Notes under the pieces: generated by a model
What the model was told of the DNA's origin: nothing
What the model saw: only the letters and a program-made list of their open reading frames with translations
Database searches by the model: none
Shown: piece by piece, positions 20,443 to 29,431 of the stretch
Layout of the letters: each line of letters starts with the position of its first letter
How positions within the stretch are numbered: the first letter of the stretch is position 1
Made by a program: the position numbers and the translations under genes
Source of the DNA: an uncultured Bacteroidales bacterium
Lineage (GTDB): Bacteria; Bacteroidota; Bacteroidia; Bacteroidales; UBA932
DNA length: 64,000 bases
NCBI GenBank assembly: GCA_900317845.1
Contig: ONII01000005.1
Location: 124,001-188,000 of the forward strand
Direction: 5' to 3'

Positions 20443-21534
20443 ATGAAAAAATTCGGTAAAATTATGCTTATCGCACTGATTGTGATGCTGTTTGTGGGCA
20501 CCTTCGGTTACCTGTTCAAACGCTCCCAGCCCAAGGAAATCCGCTATCAGGAGCTCACCCCCGTCCTGGGCAATATTTCCAAGAGCACCGTGGTGACGGG
20601 CAAAATCCAGCCCCGGGACGAGGTAAACGTGAAACCGCAAATCAGCGGCATTGTGGCCGAGGTTTACAAGGAGGCCGGCCAAACCGTGCAGCAGAACGAG
20701 GTAATTGCCAAGCTCAAGGTGATTCCGGACATGAACCAGCTGGCCAGCGCCCAGAGCCGCGTGCGCCTGAGCGAGGTGAACCTGGAGCAGGCCCAAGCCA
20801 ATTACGACCGCGAAAAAGCCCTGTACGACAAGAAGCTCGTGAGCGCCGACGAGTACGAAAAGATTCGCCAGTCGCTCAAGCAGGCAAAGGAAGAGCACGC
20901 CATTGCCAAAGAGGCCCTGGAGATTATCCGCGACGGCGTGTCATCGTCCAACAAAACCGGAAGCACCACGCTCGTCCGTTCCACCATATCGGGCCTGATC
21001 CTGGACGTGCCGGTGAAGGTGGGCAACTCCGTGATTAACTCCAACACCTTCAACGACGGCACCACCATTGCCACGGTGGCCAACATGAACGACCTCATCT
21101 TCGACGGCAATATTGACGAGACGGAAGTGGGCCGCCTGCACCTGGGCCTTCCGGTGCGCATTTCCGTGGGTGCCCTGCAGGATCTGAGCTTTGATGCGGC
21201 GCTGGAATACATCGCCCCAAAAGCCACCGAAAACAACGGCACCAACCTCTTCGAGATCAAGGCATCCGTCAAAGTCCCTGCCGATGTCACCATCCGCAGC
21301 GGCTACAGCGCCAACGCGGAAATCGTGCTCCAGGAGGTCAGCGACGTGATTACCCTGCCGGAAAGCGCCATCCAGTACGAGGGCGAGCAAACCTTCGTGT
21401 ACGTGAAGAACGGTAAGGAATTCGAGCGCCGGGAAGTGAAAACAGGCCTTTCTGACGGCGTGAACATCGAAATCAAAAGCGGCCTGTCGCTGGACGACGT
21501 AGTCCGCGGTCCGCAAATCATTACTACCAAGTAA
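20443..21534 (+). CDS. Periplasmic adaptor (HlyD/MacA family)
   Basis: This 363-residue membrane fusion protein has an N-terminal anchor (about residues 5-25). A lipoyl-like half (VNVKPQISGIVAEVYKEAGQTVQQNE), a coiled-coil hairpin (about residues 100-165, rich in Gln/Glu/Ala) and a beta-barrel domain with IDETEVGRLHLGLPVRI follow. It should bridge the FtsX permeases and the TolC-like channel encoded next. Confidence 0.93.
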   Translation: MKKFGKIMLIALIVMLFVGTFGYLFKRSQPKEIRYQELTPVLGNISKSTVVTGKIQPRDEVNVKPQISGIVAEVYKEAGQTVQQNEVIAKLKVIPDMNQLASAQSRVRLSEVNLEQAQANYDREKALYDKKLVSADEYEKIRQSLKQAKEEHAIAKEALEIIRDGVSSSNKTGSTTLVRSTISGLILDVPVKVGNSVINSNTFNDGTTIATVANMNDLIFDGNIDETEVGRLHLGLPVRISVGALQDLSFDAALEYIAPKATENNGTNLFEIKASVKVPADVTIRSGYSANAEIVLQEVSDVITLPESAIQYEGEQTFVYVKNGKEFERREVKTGLSDGVNIEIKSGLSLDDVVRGPQIITTK

Positions 21535-21537
21535 GCC

Positions 21538-22857
21538 ATGACAACCCTGCTTCTTACCCTGGCGCTCGCCTTGCAGGCGCCCACAGATTCCCTGCCGGAC
21601 TTTTCCCACCCCTGGACGCTTGAGGAGTGCACCGAGTGGGCGCTGGAGCACAACCTGACCATTGCCACGCAAACCATTACCCGGGAGAAGAGCGCCGTAG
21701 ACAGGAATACGGCCGAATGGTCCTGGGTGCCCAATGCAAACGGCACGGTGAGCCAGAACTGGAACTTCGGGCGCGGTATTGGCGGGAACAACACCTACGA
21801 GCGTGGCAACACCGCCAACACCAGTTTCAGCCTGAGCAGCAGCATGCCGCTGTTCGACGGCCTGGCCACGCCCCGTCGCATCCAGTTGGCCCGCCTGAAC
21901 CTGGAGGCCGCCACCCAGGACCTGGAGAAGGCCCGGGACGACATTCGCGTGTCCGTTGCCAAGGCCTATGTGCAGGTGCTGTATAACTACGAGATTGAAG
22001 GGGTGGCCCGTCGGCAGCTGCAGATTGATTCCCTGCAGGTGGAACGCCTGCAGGGCCGATACGAGAACGGGAAAGCATCGGCAGCGGATCTGGCGCAGCA
22101 GAAGGCCTCGCAGGCCTCCAGCCACCTCACCTGGGTACAGGCGCAGAACAATGTGCGCAGCTCCCTGCTGGATCTGGCACAGCTGCTGGACCTCCACGTG
22201 TGGGAGGGTTTCCACATTGAGCGGCCGGCCGTAGAACTGGAGCAGGTGCTGCTGAGCAATCCGGACGATATTTTTGCCGACGCCGTAGGCATCCGGCCGG
22301 CCATCCGTGCCGAGGAACTGCGCCTGCAGAGCTCCTTCCGCTCTATCCAGGTGGCACACGCCCAGCACCTCCCTACCCTTTCCTTATCGGCAGGACTGGG
22401 AACCAATTATTACAGTACGTTTGCCACTACCCAAGGGTTCTGGAACCAGCTGAGCAACAACTTCAGCCAGTATGTGGGCCTCACGCTCAACATCCCTCTT
22501 TTCACGCGCTTCAGTGCCCGGAACCAGCTGCGCACCGCCCGGCTAAACCGGGTGAACCAGCAAATTCAGCTGCAACGGGTGAAAAACAACCTGTACAAAG
22601 AGATTGTCCAGGCATGGAATGGTGCTGTAGCGGCCCAGGCTAAATGGGAAAGCGCCCAGAAAGCCCGGGAGGCCGCGCAGGCAGCCTTTGAGCTGCAGGA
22701 GGCCAAGTACGAGAACGGGAAAGCCACATTCACCGAATTCAACGAAGCCCGCAACCGCCTGGTAAAGAGCGAGTCCGACGCCGCCCAGGCCACCTACGAG
22801 TACCTGTTCCAGACCCACCTGGTAGAGTTCTACCGCGGCGGGGAACTTACGCTGTAA
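21538..22857 (+). CDS. TolC-like outer membrane channel
   Basis: This 439-residue outer membrane efflux protein has a signal peptide (MTTLLLTLALALQAPTDS region). Two OEP repeats follow, each with long helices. The repeated YENGKASAADLAQQKA and YENGKATFTEFNEARNRL segments mark the two equivalent halves. The start is only 3 nt after the adaptor stop. It completes the tripartite exporter. Confidence 0.92.
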   Translation: MTTLLLTLALALQAPTDSLPDFSHPWTLEECTEWALEHNLTIATQTITREKSAVDRNTAEWSWVPNANGTVSQNWNFGRGIGGNNTYERGNTANTSFSLSSSMPLFDGLATPRRIQLARLNLEAATQDLEKARDDIRVSVAKAYVQVLYNYEIEGVARRQLQIDSLQVERLQGRYENGKASAADLAQQKASQASSHLTWVQAQNNVRSSLLDLAQLLDLHVWEGFHIERPAVELEQVLLSNPDDIFADAVGIRPAIRAEELRLQSSFRSIQVAHAQHLPTLSLSAGLGTNYYSTFATTQGFWNQLSNNFSQYVGLTLNIPLFTRFSARNQLRTARLNRVNQQIQLQRVKNNLYKEIVQAWNGAVAAQAKWESAQKAREAAQAAFELQEAKYENGKATFTEFNEARNRLVKSESDAAQATYEYLFQTHLVEFYRGGELTL

Positions 22858-22872
22858 ATTTTTTGCAAACGA

Positions 22873-22904
22873 CTTGGAAGTTTCCATAATTGTGATTACA
22901 TTTG
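22873..22904 (+). promoter_or_regulatory. Toxin-antitoxin promoter
   Basis: CTTG (22873-22876), 20 nt, TACATTTG (22897-22904). The -7 box is exact and the -33 box matches at 3 of 4 bases. It lies 17 nt before the antitoxin ATG. Confidence 0.65.
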
Positions 22905-22921
22905 CAAAAACGATAGCAGAT

Positions 22922-23197
22922 ATGGAAACGATTACAAGAACGCAAACCGTTATCAGGTTTAGGGAGGATATCCTGAACCGGGCCCGGTATAAGGCCAAGC
23001 AACAAAGTATGTCTTTGAATGCGTATCTGGAGCATGTGGTGGAGGAGGCCGTGAAGCCGCAGATCCCCAAACTCCCCAAAGAGTTCAAGGTATCAGACTT
23101 TGTAAAGTCACTTAGCGGTGTTATCACCGCTCCTTCTCAGGAAGAGTTGGAGGCCGATCCTAAATTGGCTTATATATTAGGGAAAGGAGGAGAGTAG
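22922..23197 (+). CDS. Antitoxin with ribbon-helix-helix fold (type II TA)
   Basis: This 91-residue protein starts at ATG 22922, chosen because the promoter box occupies the sequence before it. The N-terminal strand-helix-helix (TQTVIRFREDILNRARYKA, then SMSLNAYLEHVVEEAV) is typical of Arc/MetJ-type DNA-binding antitoxins. The C-terminal tail, which should wrap the toxin, contains SDFVKSLSGVI. The toxin begins 1 nt after its stop. Such pairs usually repress their own promoter through the antitoxin. Confidence 0.8.
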   Translation: METITRTQTVIRFREDILNRARYKAKQQSMSLNAYLEHVVEEAVKPQIPKLPKEFKVSDFVKSLSGVITAPSQEELEADPKLAYILGKGGE

Positions 23198-23198
23198 G

Positions 23199-23639
23199 AT
23201 GAAAGTGAAAGTTGCCTTAGACACCAATGTCCTGATGGACCTCTTGTTGGAGGGCCGTCCAGAAAAGGAAAGCGCAGAGCAAATTGTTGCTGCAGCAGAA
23301 GCCGGCTTAATTGAAGCGCAAGTCAGCACGCAGAGCATTATTGATGCAGCCTTTACATGCCGGAAACAAGGCGTAAACCGGGAAGCCTTCCGGGAAGCCA
23401 TCAATAAATTGCGCACTGTTATAAAAATCAGCACGATAGACTGGCTGGACCTCTCATGGGCACTTGCACATGATTCGGGAGACTTTGAGGATGACATGCA
23501 GTATGCAAGCGCCTACAGTAGCGTTTGCGACTTTTTTATCACGCGGGATAAAAACCTCTTTACCTACAATGAGGACCCCAACACTCCCATGACAGTAATT
23601 TCTTCGAAGGACTTTGTCGCAAAGATGACGGAAGACTAG
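23199..23639 (+). CDS. PIN-domain ribonuclease toxin (VapC-like)
   Basis: This 146-residue PIN nuclease is expected to cleave RNA when freed from its antitoxin. Acidic metal-binding residues are visible in LDTNVLMDLLL (first Asp), in GDFEDDMQYASA and in ITRDKNLF. A GGAGG-like purine stretch before the ATG is one of the few Shine-Dalgarno-like sites here. Its stop overlaps the stop of the convergent polyprenyl synthetase by 4 nt. Confidence 0.85.
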   Translation: MKVKVALDTNVLMDLLLEGRPEKESAEQIVAAAEAGLIEAQVSTQSIIDAAFTCRKQGVNREAFREAINKLRTVIKISTIDWLDLSWALAHDSGDFEDDMQYASAYSSVCDFFITRDKNLFTYNEDPNTPMTVISSKDFVAKMTED

Positions 23640-24610
23640 AAGCTGCGGCCCACCAGGGCGTGGGCAAAGCTTTTCAGGGCCTCATGGGCATAAGGAGGAA
23701 TGCCGGCATCCGTGCCCTTGAATACAGCGCGGGTGCTCAGGTCCCCAATGGCTTTCTTGGCGGCATCGGCCACGCCTACACTATCATAGATGGCCTTTAC
23801 GCGGGCAATTTTGGCGGCCTTTTCCTCCGGGGTAACCGCAGGGGCATTCAAGGCCTCTTCCAGGCCCTCCGCGCCCAGTTCCAGGGCTTTTAAGGTAAGC
23901 CAGGACTTCTTGCAGTTGAGGATGTCCCCGCCAATTGGCTTGCCAAACACTTTTTCGTTTCCGTAGGCATCCAGGTAATCGTCCGCCACCTGGAACGCCA
24001 GGCCCAGGTAGTAGCCATAGTCGTACAGGCACTCCTGACTGGGCAGGCCGGTCCCGCCAATAAGGGCGCCCAGCTGGGACGCACAGGCAATGAGGACGCC
24101 GGTTTTAAGGCCAATCATCTGCATGTACTCCTGCATGGTAACGTCGCTGCGCTTCTCAAAGTCCATGTCCATCTGCTGGCCGTCGCACACCTGGGAGGCC
24201 GTGCGGGAGAAGAGCGCCAGCGCCTCCGGCAAAACGGCCGCCGGAGCCTTGGCAATGCGCTTGTAGGCATCGATGCACATCACGTCGCCACTGAGGATGG
24301 CGGTATCCTCGTTCCATTTTTTCCAAACGGTCTCGTGGCCGCGGCGAAGAGGGCTGCGGTCCATGATATCGTCGTGGATGAGGGTGAAGGTATGGAACAC
24401 CTCCAGGCCGGCCGCAGATTCCAGAATCTGCGGCGTAAGGGTATCGGCAAAAAAGCTGTAGGTAAGCAGGCACAGGCGGGGCCGGATGCGCTTGCCGCCA
24501 ATGGCAATCATGTAGCGGAGCGGGTCATACAGCCCGGCAGGTTCTGCTTGGAACTCAATTTTGCCAAAAAGGTCCTTCAGGGCCTGGTCGATGGTGCTTT
24601 CTGGAATCAT
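23636..24610 (-). CDS. Polyprenyl (geranyl/farnesyl-type) diphosphate synthase
   Basis: This 324-residue trans-prenyltransferase condenses isopentenyl diphosphate with an allylic diphosphate. The first aspartate-rich motif (LIHDDIMDRSPLRRG) and the second (QVADDYLDAYG) are complete, as is GGKRIRP near the N-terminus. The ATG at 24610 was chosen over the upstream TTG because the promoter box lies at 24626-24633. Product chain length cannot be fixed from sequence. It likely supplies isoprenoids for menaquinone (menA at 46.3 kb) or undecaprenyl carriers. Confidence 0.92.
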   Translation of the reverse strand: MIPESTIDQALKDLFGKIEFQAEPAGLYDPLRYMIAIGGKRIRPRLCLLTYSFFADTLTPQILESAAGLEVFHTFTLIHDDIMDRSPLRRGHETVWKKWNEDTAILSGDVMCIDAYKRIAKAPAAVLPEALALFSRTASQVCDGQQMDMDFEKRSDVTMQEYMQMIGLKTGVLIACASQLGALIGGTGLPSQECLYDYGYYLGLAFQVADDYLDAYGNEKVFGKPIGGDILNCKKSWLTLKALELGAEGLEEALNAPAVTPEEKAAKIARVKAIYDSVGVADAAKKAIGDLSTRAVFKGTDAGIPPYAHEALKSFAHALVGRSF

Positions 24611-24625
24611 GGGTGGTATTTTTTG

Positions 24626-24633
24626 CAAATATA
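24626..24633 (-). promoter_or_regulatory. -7 box of the polyprenyl synthetase gene
   Basis: Minus-strand TATATTTG lies 15 nt before the ATG at 24610 and inside direct repeat copy 1. No clear TTTG lies at the -33 position, which is occupied by the terminator hairpin. Confidence 0.55.
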
Positions 24634-24635
24634 AC

Positions 24636-24657
24636 AAAAAAAACGGGAATCGCCCGT
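24636..24657 (-). terminator. Intrinsic terminator after the radical SAM gene
   Basis: On the minus strand ACGGG-CGATT-CCCGT forms a short stem followed by eight T. It lies at the downstream end of repeat copy 1 and should end the 24.8-30.1 kb transcript. Confidence 0.65.
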
Positions 24658-24799
24658 GACTGGTAAATTGTTAATACACAGGTGGTTACATACTAATCCT
24701 CGTTCAAAATTTGAACGAGGATTATCTAATAACAAACTGATTCACAGCTGATTAGCTGCCACCCTTACAACAGAAAAGGGGACTAACGGGCTGCGGCAT

Positions 24800-26302
24800 T
24801 CAGGCCATCTTCTTACGGAATACAGGCACTTCTTCTACAGGCAGGGCATCCAGGCATTCCTGGATGCTCTTGCCGTCAAGCGGGTCCAATCCCTGTTCCA
24901 TTTGCCGGCATAGTTCCATGCTTATCTGGGCTGTCAGGCAAGCGTCGCCCTTTATCTCTCTGAGCACGAACGTGCCGTCGGCGTGCTTTTCCAGCGGCTC
25001 ACCGGCATAACAGGGCACGCGGCAATACTGACAATAGTCGTGCTGGCCGCAGACGGGAAACGCCTGCTTCTGATCGGCCTGCAGCATCTGCAGGCGCTGT
25101 GGGCTCAGGATGGCCTCCCTGAGCGACAAATGATGGACATCGCCAAAGGTGAGGGGGATATTGCCGCACGCACTGACTATTCCACTGGGTGAGACGATGA
25201 TCCTGCCATTGGCAGAGCAGGGGAACCCACGCCTCCTGCCAAACGTGTAGCCTTGGGCTTTTCCATTGGCCGGTACGTGATTTTTCACAAGTGGGTCCGT
25301 CAAGATGATACGCAGCGCTTCAGGACGTGTCTGCAAATGTTCAATCAAAGATATATCGCCGTCGGCACCGGGTATCAGCAGGCACGAGACCTCATTCTCT
25401 GCACTGAGTTGGCGGGCTATTTCGCGCACTCCATAATAGGTCCGGGTGTTCAGACGGAACACGGGTGTTTTGATATTCAGGGGTACAGGCCATGCTGCCA
25501 GCTCCCTCAGCGCCTTCATCGACTGCTCCCACGAGCCGCGCCTGCGTGTTATCTGGTCATGGACCTCTGCATCGGTGCTGTAGATGGAAACGCTTACCTG
25601 CCTGAGGCCCATCCGGGCGAGGCGTCTTATCTTTTCGCTATTGTTGAGCGCCTGGGCGTTGGTATACAGGTTCACGGCCAGATTGCGCTCGTGCATATAC
25701 GCAAGGATGTCCCAGCAGTGGGGATAACTGAACGGATCGCCGCCCGTGACGGTCACCTCGGGTATTCCTAATGCTACGGCTTCATCGATGAGACGCTTGT
25801 AATCGGCCGGTTGGAGCATATTGGGACGCAGGCGGTGCTCCTCGTGCAGGTCGCTGCGGGCGGCGCCTTCGTTATAACAGTGCAGACAACGCTCGCAACA
25901 GGCATAGGTAAGTTCAAAAGTAAGAGATACCTGAAGTTCCTCAGGTAAGGAGTCCTTATAATCGTCCAAAGGCCTATAGCCCTCTGCCGCTATGCAGGGC
26001 GGATTATCCTTTCGGTACTGCCGCCACTCCTCGTCACTCCATACATGGTCGTGAACGAGTCCTATCGGCATCAGCGACGCTTGACAGAACGCGGTGACCT
26101 GTTCTTCCGTGGCACCTGTCACAGAAGCGATATGCCCGGTGTTAATGGGACATTCTCTCTTACCGGCCAGCACTTCATTGACCAGCAGGGCCGATACCCC
26201 CTCAAATGTATAGCAAGTGTCGTGCGCCGTATTGTACATTACAGCTCTTTGTGCCTGGCTGTTAAAGGCACCACAGGTGTATAGGGGGCGGATAAAGGTC
26301 AT
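24800..26302 (-). CDS. Radical SAM/SPASM peptide maturase (candidate RiPP enzyme)
   Basis: This 500-residue protein has an N-terminal region (about residues 1-100, FEGVSALLVNEVLAGK) resembling a PqqD-like peptide-binding domain. The radical SAM core has the cluster motif CX3CX2C (C135, C139, C142) and the SAM-binding TGGDP (residues 186-190). A C-terminal SPASM domain holds further cysteines (C362, C379, C418-x5-C424-x2-C427-x3-C431, C455). This layout is that of enzymes that modify ribosomal peptides by forming C-S, C-C or C-O bonds or epimers. It is last in the operon, overlapping the transporter by ATGA. The substrate is inferred to be the 46-residue peptide at 30009-30149. Confidence 0.9.
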   Translation of the reverse strand: MTFIRPLYTCGAFNSQAQRAVMYNTAHDTCYTFEGVSALLVNEVLAGKRECPINTGHIASVTGATEEQVTAFCQASLMPIGLVHDHVWSDEEWRQYRKDNPPCIAAEGYRPLDDYKDSLPEELQVSLTFELTYACCERCLHCYNEGAARSDLHEEHRLRPNMLQPADYKRLIDEAVALGIPEVTVTGGDPFSYPHCWDILAYMHERNLAVNLYTNAQALNNSEKIRRLARMGLRQVSVSIYSTDAEVHDQITRRRGSWEQSMKALRELAAWPVPLNIKTPVFRLNTRTYYGVREIARQLSAENEVSCLLIPGADGDISLIEHLQTRPEALRIILTDPLVKNHVPANGKAQGYTFGRRRGFPCSANGRIIVSPSGIVSACGNIPLTFGDVHHLSLREAILSPQRLQMLQADQKQAFPVCGQHDYCQYCRVPCYAGEPLEKHADGTFVLREIKGDACLTAQISMELCRQMEQGLDPLDGKSIQECLDALPVEEVPVFRKKMA

Positions 26303-28062
26303 GCCACGGTTCGGCTATAATTCAGATAGATGCAATTAATACCATTCATGTACTTGTGATTGATATTCTTGCACACGCGCGACAAGATGGCCCGTCGCAG
26401 ATTGTTCTCATCGATATCCGCTAACTCCTCATCCGTATATTTATAAATTGGATTTCTCAGAGGGCCCTTGCTCTTAACAACCACCGTGAGTTCTTTTTCC
26501 TTGTCGATGATACGCACATCGAAGGTTTCCTTCTCCTTGGGGGAAAGCGGTTCATGCGTCTCCACAATCTCATAGAGCAGTTCCTCCAGCGCAATGTCCA
26601 CGGCAAAACCGTCAGGAAGCTCGCATGCTTCTACAAAGGGATGAACCTGCGTCAGGAAAGCCTCGACGCCCTCTTTGGTATAAGGTACGGAGAACGTGAC
26701 GGCCGGGTTCGACGGCACCGTATTCTCCAGTGTGGGCCAGGCATAAAGCGGATTCTTGCGGTGTACTACATAGGCCATGGCAACCATCACCAGCAGCAGG
26801 AACCACGCCGTGGCGGGCAGGATGTACCAGATAAGTTCGGGGCTGTAGAGCGCCAAAAGGGCAATAATGCCGATGCTTCCCAAATTGGTTACAATCTCTA
26901 TCCACCGGCAGAGCTTCTGATGTCCCTGCACGAAGTAAAGCACGCTCAATGTCTCGGAAATGGCATTGGGCAGGAACGCGATGCTCATCAGGCGGAACGG
27001 CGTATAGCACTGTGCAATCAGGCTGTCGTCGGCTCCATAGATTCTTGCAATCAGGCCGGGGAAGAGGAATATCAGCAGGCTCACCGCCAACATTACTGGT
27101 ATCAGTATTCGAAAGATGCGTCGCGTGAGTAGTCGGAAACTGTTGTAGTCCTCTTCGCCAAGCAGAATGCCGCCGATATTCGTGATGGCCGTATTGGAGC
27201 CGGACAATGCCAGCATACAGATACCATTGATTTGAAAATAGATGGTAAAGAAATACATGGCGTCGGCACCGAGTTTCCCGATAACCAGCGAGTTCATGGT
27301 GAAGGCCATGGCCGGAGCTAACAAGGCAGATATCAGCATGGGGAGGCCGATGGAAAAGCATTCACGGTACATCTTGATGCTGCAAATCTTCTCCGGGCGC
27401 TTGAGACGGAAAATTTTACTGTTCTTGCGCATATAGCCCACCAGGGAGGTGAAGGCGAGCAGGTTGCTCAGGGCTGATGCAAGCGATGCACCGGCCATGC
27501 CCATGTCGAACACACCGCAGAGCAGCAGGTCGAACCCCACATTGAGTACCTGTGAGATGATGATGCGTCGGGTGATGAGGTTTGGACTGCCGTTGGTAAT
27601 GACGTATGAGATAGGTACGCCACAGACGGACGCTATGAAGATAGCGAACATGTCGGCATGGATGTAGGGCTTCAGCATGGGCAGCAACCGCTCGTCGGTT
27701 GTTATGAGGCCTGCCAACACGTCGAGGAAAGGCAATACAAGAGCTATGACCAGTAGGGTGGAGAAGAGGACATAGTACAGGTGATTGTTGAACACCCGGT
27801 TCACCTTGTCGTAGTTCTGGGCACCGATGCCTCGCGCGCTCAGGAAACTGGCGCCGGCACTCATCATGCCGATGATGATGAACATGCAACTCGCAATGGG
27901 TTGCCAGATACGGACAACTGACAGTGCATCGGGCGACACCAGATGAGACACTACGATGGAGTCGGTGAAACCACCCAACTGTCTCATCAGCGCTGACATG
28001 ACGGTCGCCAGAAAGAACGACCCGAACATGTTTTTCAACACATAGTCATTATGCTGCATCAT
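26299..28062 (-). CDS. MATE transporter fused to a HATPase-like domain
   Basis: This 587-residue protein has about twelve membrane spans over residues 10-435 with the two-fold MATE fold (GGFTDSIVVSHLVSPDALS near the start). A soluble C-terminal domain of about 130 residues follows. That domain contains VDIALEELLYEIVETHE, resembling the N-box of anti-sigma/histidine-kinase ATPase folds. The glycine-rich ATP lid is not obvious, so ATP binding is uncertain. The start overlaps the preceding gene's stop by 14 nt. Position between a putative peptidase and a maturase suggests export of the finished peptide. MATE proteins usually export small cationic compounds by Na+ or H+ exchange. Confidence 0.85.
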   Translation of the reverse strand: MMQHNDYVLKNMFGSFFLATVMSALMRQLGGFTDSIVVSHLVSPDALSVVRIWQPIASCMFIIIGMMSAGASFLSARGIGAQNYDKVNRVFNNHLYYVLFSTLLVIALVLPFLDVLAGLITTDERLLPMLKPYIHADMFAIFIASVCGVPISYVITNGSPNLITRRIIISQVLNVGFDLLLCGVFDMGMAGASLASALSNLLAFTSLVGYMRKNSKIFRLKRPEKICSIKMYRECFSIGLPMLISALLAPAMAFTMNSLVIGKLGADAMYFFTIYFQINGICMLALSGSNTAITNIGGILLGEEDYNSFRLLTRRIFRILIPVMLAVSLLIFLFPGLIARIYGADDSLIAQCYTPFRLMSIAFLPNAISETLSVLYFVQGHQKLCRWIEIVTNLGSIGIIALLALYSPELIWYILPATAWFLLLVMVAMAYVVHRKNPLYAWPTLENTVPSNPAVTFSVPYTKEGVEAFLTQVHPFVEACELPDGFAVDIALEELLYEIVETHEPLSPKEKETFDVRIIDKEKELTVVVKSKGPLRNPIYKYTDEELADIDENNLRRAILSRVCKNINHKYMNGINCIYLNYSRTVA

Positions 28063-29431
28063 ATTTCAATCTATAAACGGTCACGCCCATCATCGTGAAC
28101 TTATCCTTCATATAAGTGTAGGCATCCATGTCTGAAAGCCCTAATCCCTTTTCGCTGGCATGATAGAAGTGCAGTCTGCCATCTATCCATTTGGCTATCA
28201 GCAGGTGCTTGACCTCTACGCCTCTTGCCCAGCTATGCTGGTTGCACACCACCGCCAGGATGTCGCCGTCGTGAATCACGCCCAACGCTGAATCCTGTGG
28301 CATGTCCAGCAGCTCACGGGGGATATAGGTAAAACGCACGCCCTGCTGCTGGCGAAGGGCGATGGCCTTGTAGTTTTCTTCGTCATCCATCTGAGGGCGG
28401 AACAGATGCTTGTTTTGGGTCATGTAGCTCGGCTGCAGATCCATCAGCCCCGTAAAGGGAAAGGCCGGCTCATCGGGACTAATTCGCTCTACGAATCCCT
28501 CTTGGATGGCCGACTGCATAATCCAGGTGAAGTAATGGTTGCGGGTGGCAAACGAGACCACACCGTCCTGATAGTGCATGCGCCGGTAGTAGTCCTTCAG
28601 GTCTGCCAGCGTGGTTCGCCCGTCTCTGTAACATAACGCCAGTGTCAGCACATCCTCTATCACGGTGGTACAGTCCACATGACTCAGGCTCACAATCAAG
28701 TGCTCTTCCTCCAGGGGTTGTGTCAGGCTGGTAGGGATGCTGCCCTCCGTCAGTTGGCAGAAGAAGTATTCGGTCAGCGGCATCGACGGATCCACGTTTT
28801 TCATCGCACGCTGCAGGATCTGCTCGTTTTGCGCGTCAAACTGCTGCTCGTTGCGGCGCTGCCAACGGAGCTGCCTTTTCTGAAAGAACCATTTTGCCAA
28901 GCTGCCCAGCGACGTCCTTACGCAGAATACCAGCCACAGCGAGCGCAGCGCAGCCAGCTGTTCGCGCCAGTAGTAGGGATTGGCCTTCACCTTTTCATAG
29001 TCGCTGATGTCAATGCCCCAGGCATCATAACCCAGCCACCCCGCAATACGCAGTGAACGGGCCATGTGGAAGCTGCTGGTCAGGATGTAGAATCGGGTTT
29101 GATGGAAATACTGCTCCATGTTCCATAACGAGCGAAAGGTGTTATAGCCACAGGAATCCAGCACAAAGCGCTCTTCGGCGATATGGTATTCCTCTACCAG
29201 CGTGCGGTAAAGGACGGTAGTGTCGGCACGACAACCGGAGATGTAGAACAACCAGTCGGGATGGGCATTGGCAAGAACACTCACCAGCCTCACGCGCAGC
29301 TGCAGGATAGGCGACAGTGAGTTGTCGGGACGCAGTTTGGCACCTAACACCAGACATACTTTCATGCCTTCAGGTACCTGTCCGCCACTGAGCCCTTGTA
29401 AACTGTCGTTATGTAGCTTAACACACTGCAT
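28049..29431 (-). CDS. DUF218 (YdcF/SanA-like) - DUF1460 fusion protein
   Basis: The ATG at 29431 (overlapping the previous stop by 14 nt) gives 460 residues; a longer frame from 29500 lies within the preceding gene and was rejected. Residues about 24-165 match the DUF218 fold (VCLVLGAKL, DSCGYNTFRSLWNMEQYF, ILTSSFHMARSLRIAG). Residues about 200-455 look like DUF1460, an NlpC/P60-like amidase/cysteine peptidase family, with the candidate nucleophile C254 (HVDCTTVIEDVL) and histidine H299 (ATRNHYFTW). I do not know this fusion. In a peptide operon the DUF1460 part is a candidate leader peptidase or cross-link hydrolase; a cell-wall role is the alternative. Confidence 0.8.
   Translation of the reverse strand: MQCVKLHNDSLQGLSGGQVPEGMKVCLVLGAKLRPDNSLSPILQLRVRLVSVLANAHPDWLFYISGCRADTTVLYRTLVEEYHIAEERFVLDSCGYNTFRSLWNMEQYFHQTRFYILTSSFHMARSLRIAGWLGYDAWGIDISDYEKVKANPYYWREQLAALRSLWLVFCVRTSLGSLAKWFFQKRQLRWQRRNEQQFDAQNEQILQRAMKNVDPSMPLTEYFFCQLTEGSIPTSLTQPLEEEHLIVSLSHVDCTTVIEDVLTLALCYRDGRTTLADLKDYYRRMHYQDGVVSFATRNHYFTWIMQSAIQEGFVERISPDEPAFPFTGLMDLQPSYMTQNKHLFRPQMDDEENYKAIALRQQQGVRFTYIPRELLDMPQDSALGVIHDGDILAVVCNQHSWARGVEVKHLLIAKWIDGRLHFYHASEKGLGLSDMDAYTYMKDKFTMMGVTVYRLKYDAA

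Larger units (their letters stand above)
24622..24769 (-). repeat. Direct repeat copy 1 flanking the peptide cassette
   Basis: This 148 bp is nearly identical to 30258-30403 in the same orientation, with only a handful of substitutions and a 2 bp length change in an A-run. On the minus strand it contains, in order, TGTAAGGGTGG, a 31 bp palindrome (24694-24724), an intrinsic terminator (24636-24657) and a -7 promoter box (24626-24633) that serves the polyprenyl synthetase. Confidence 0.9.
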
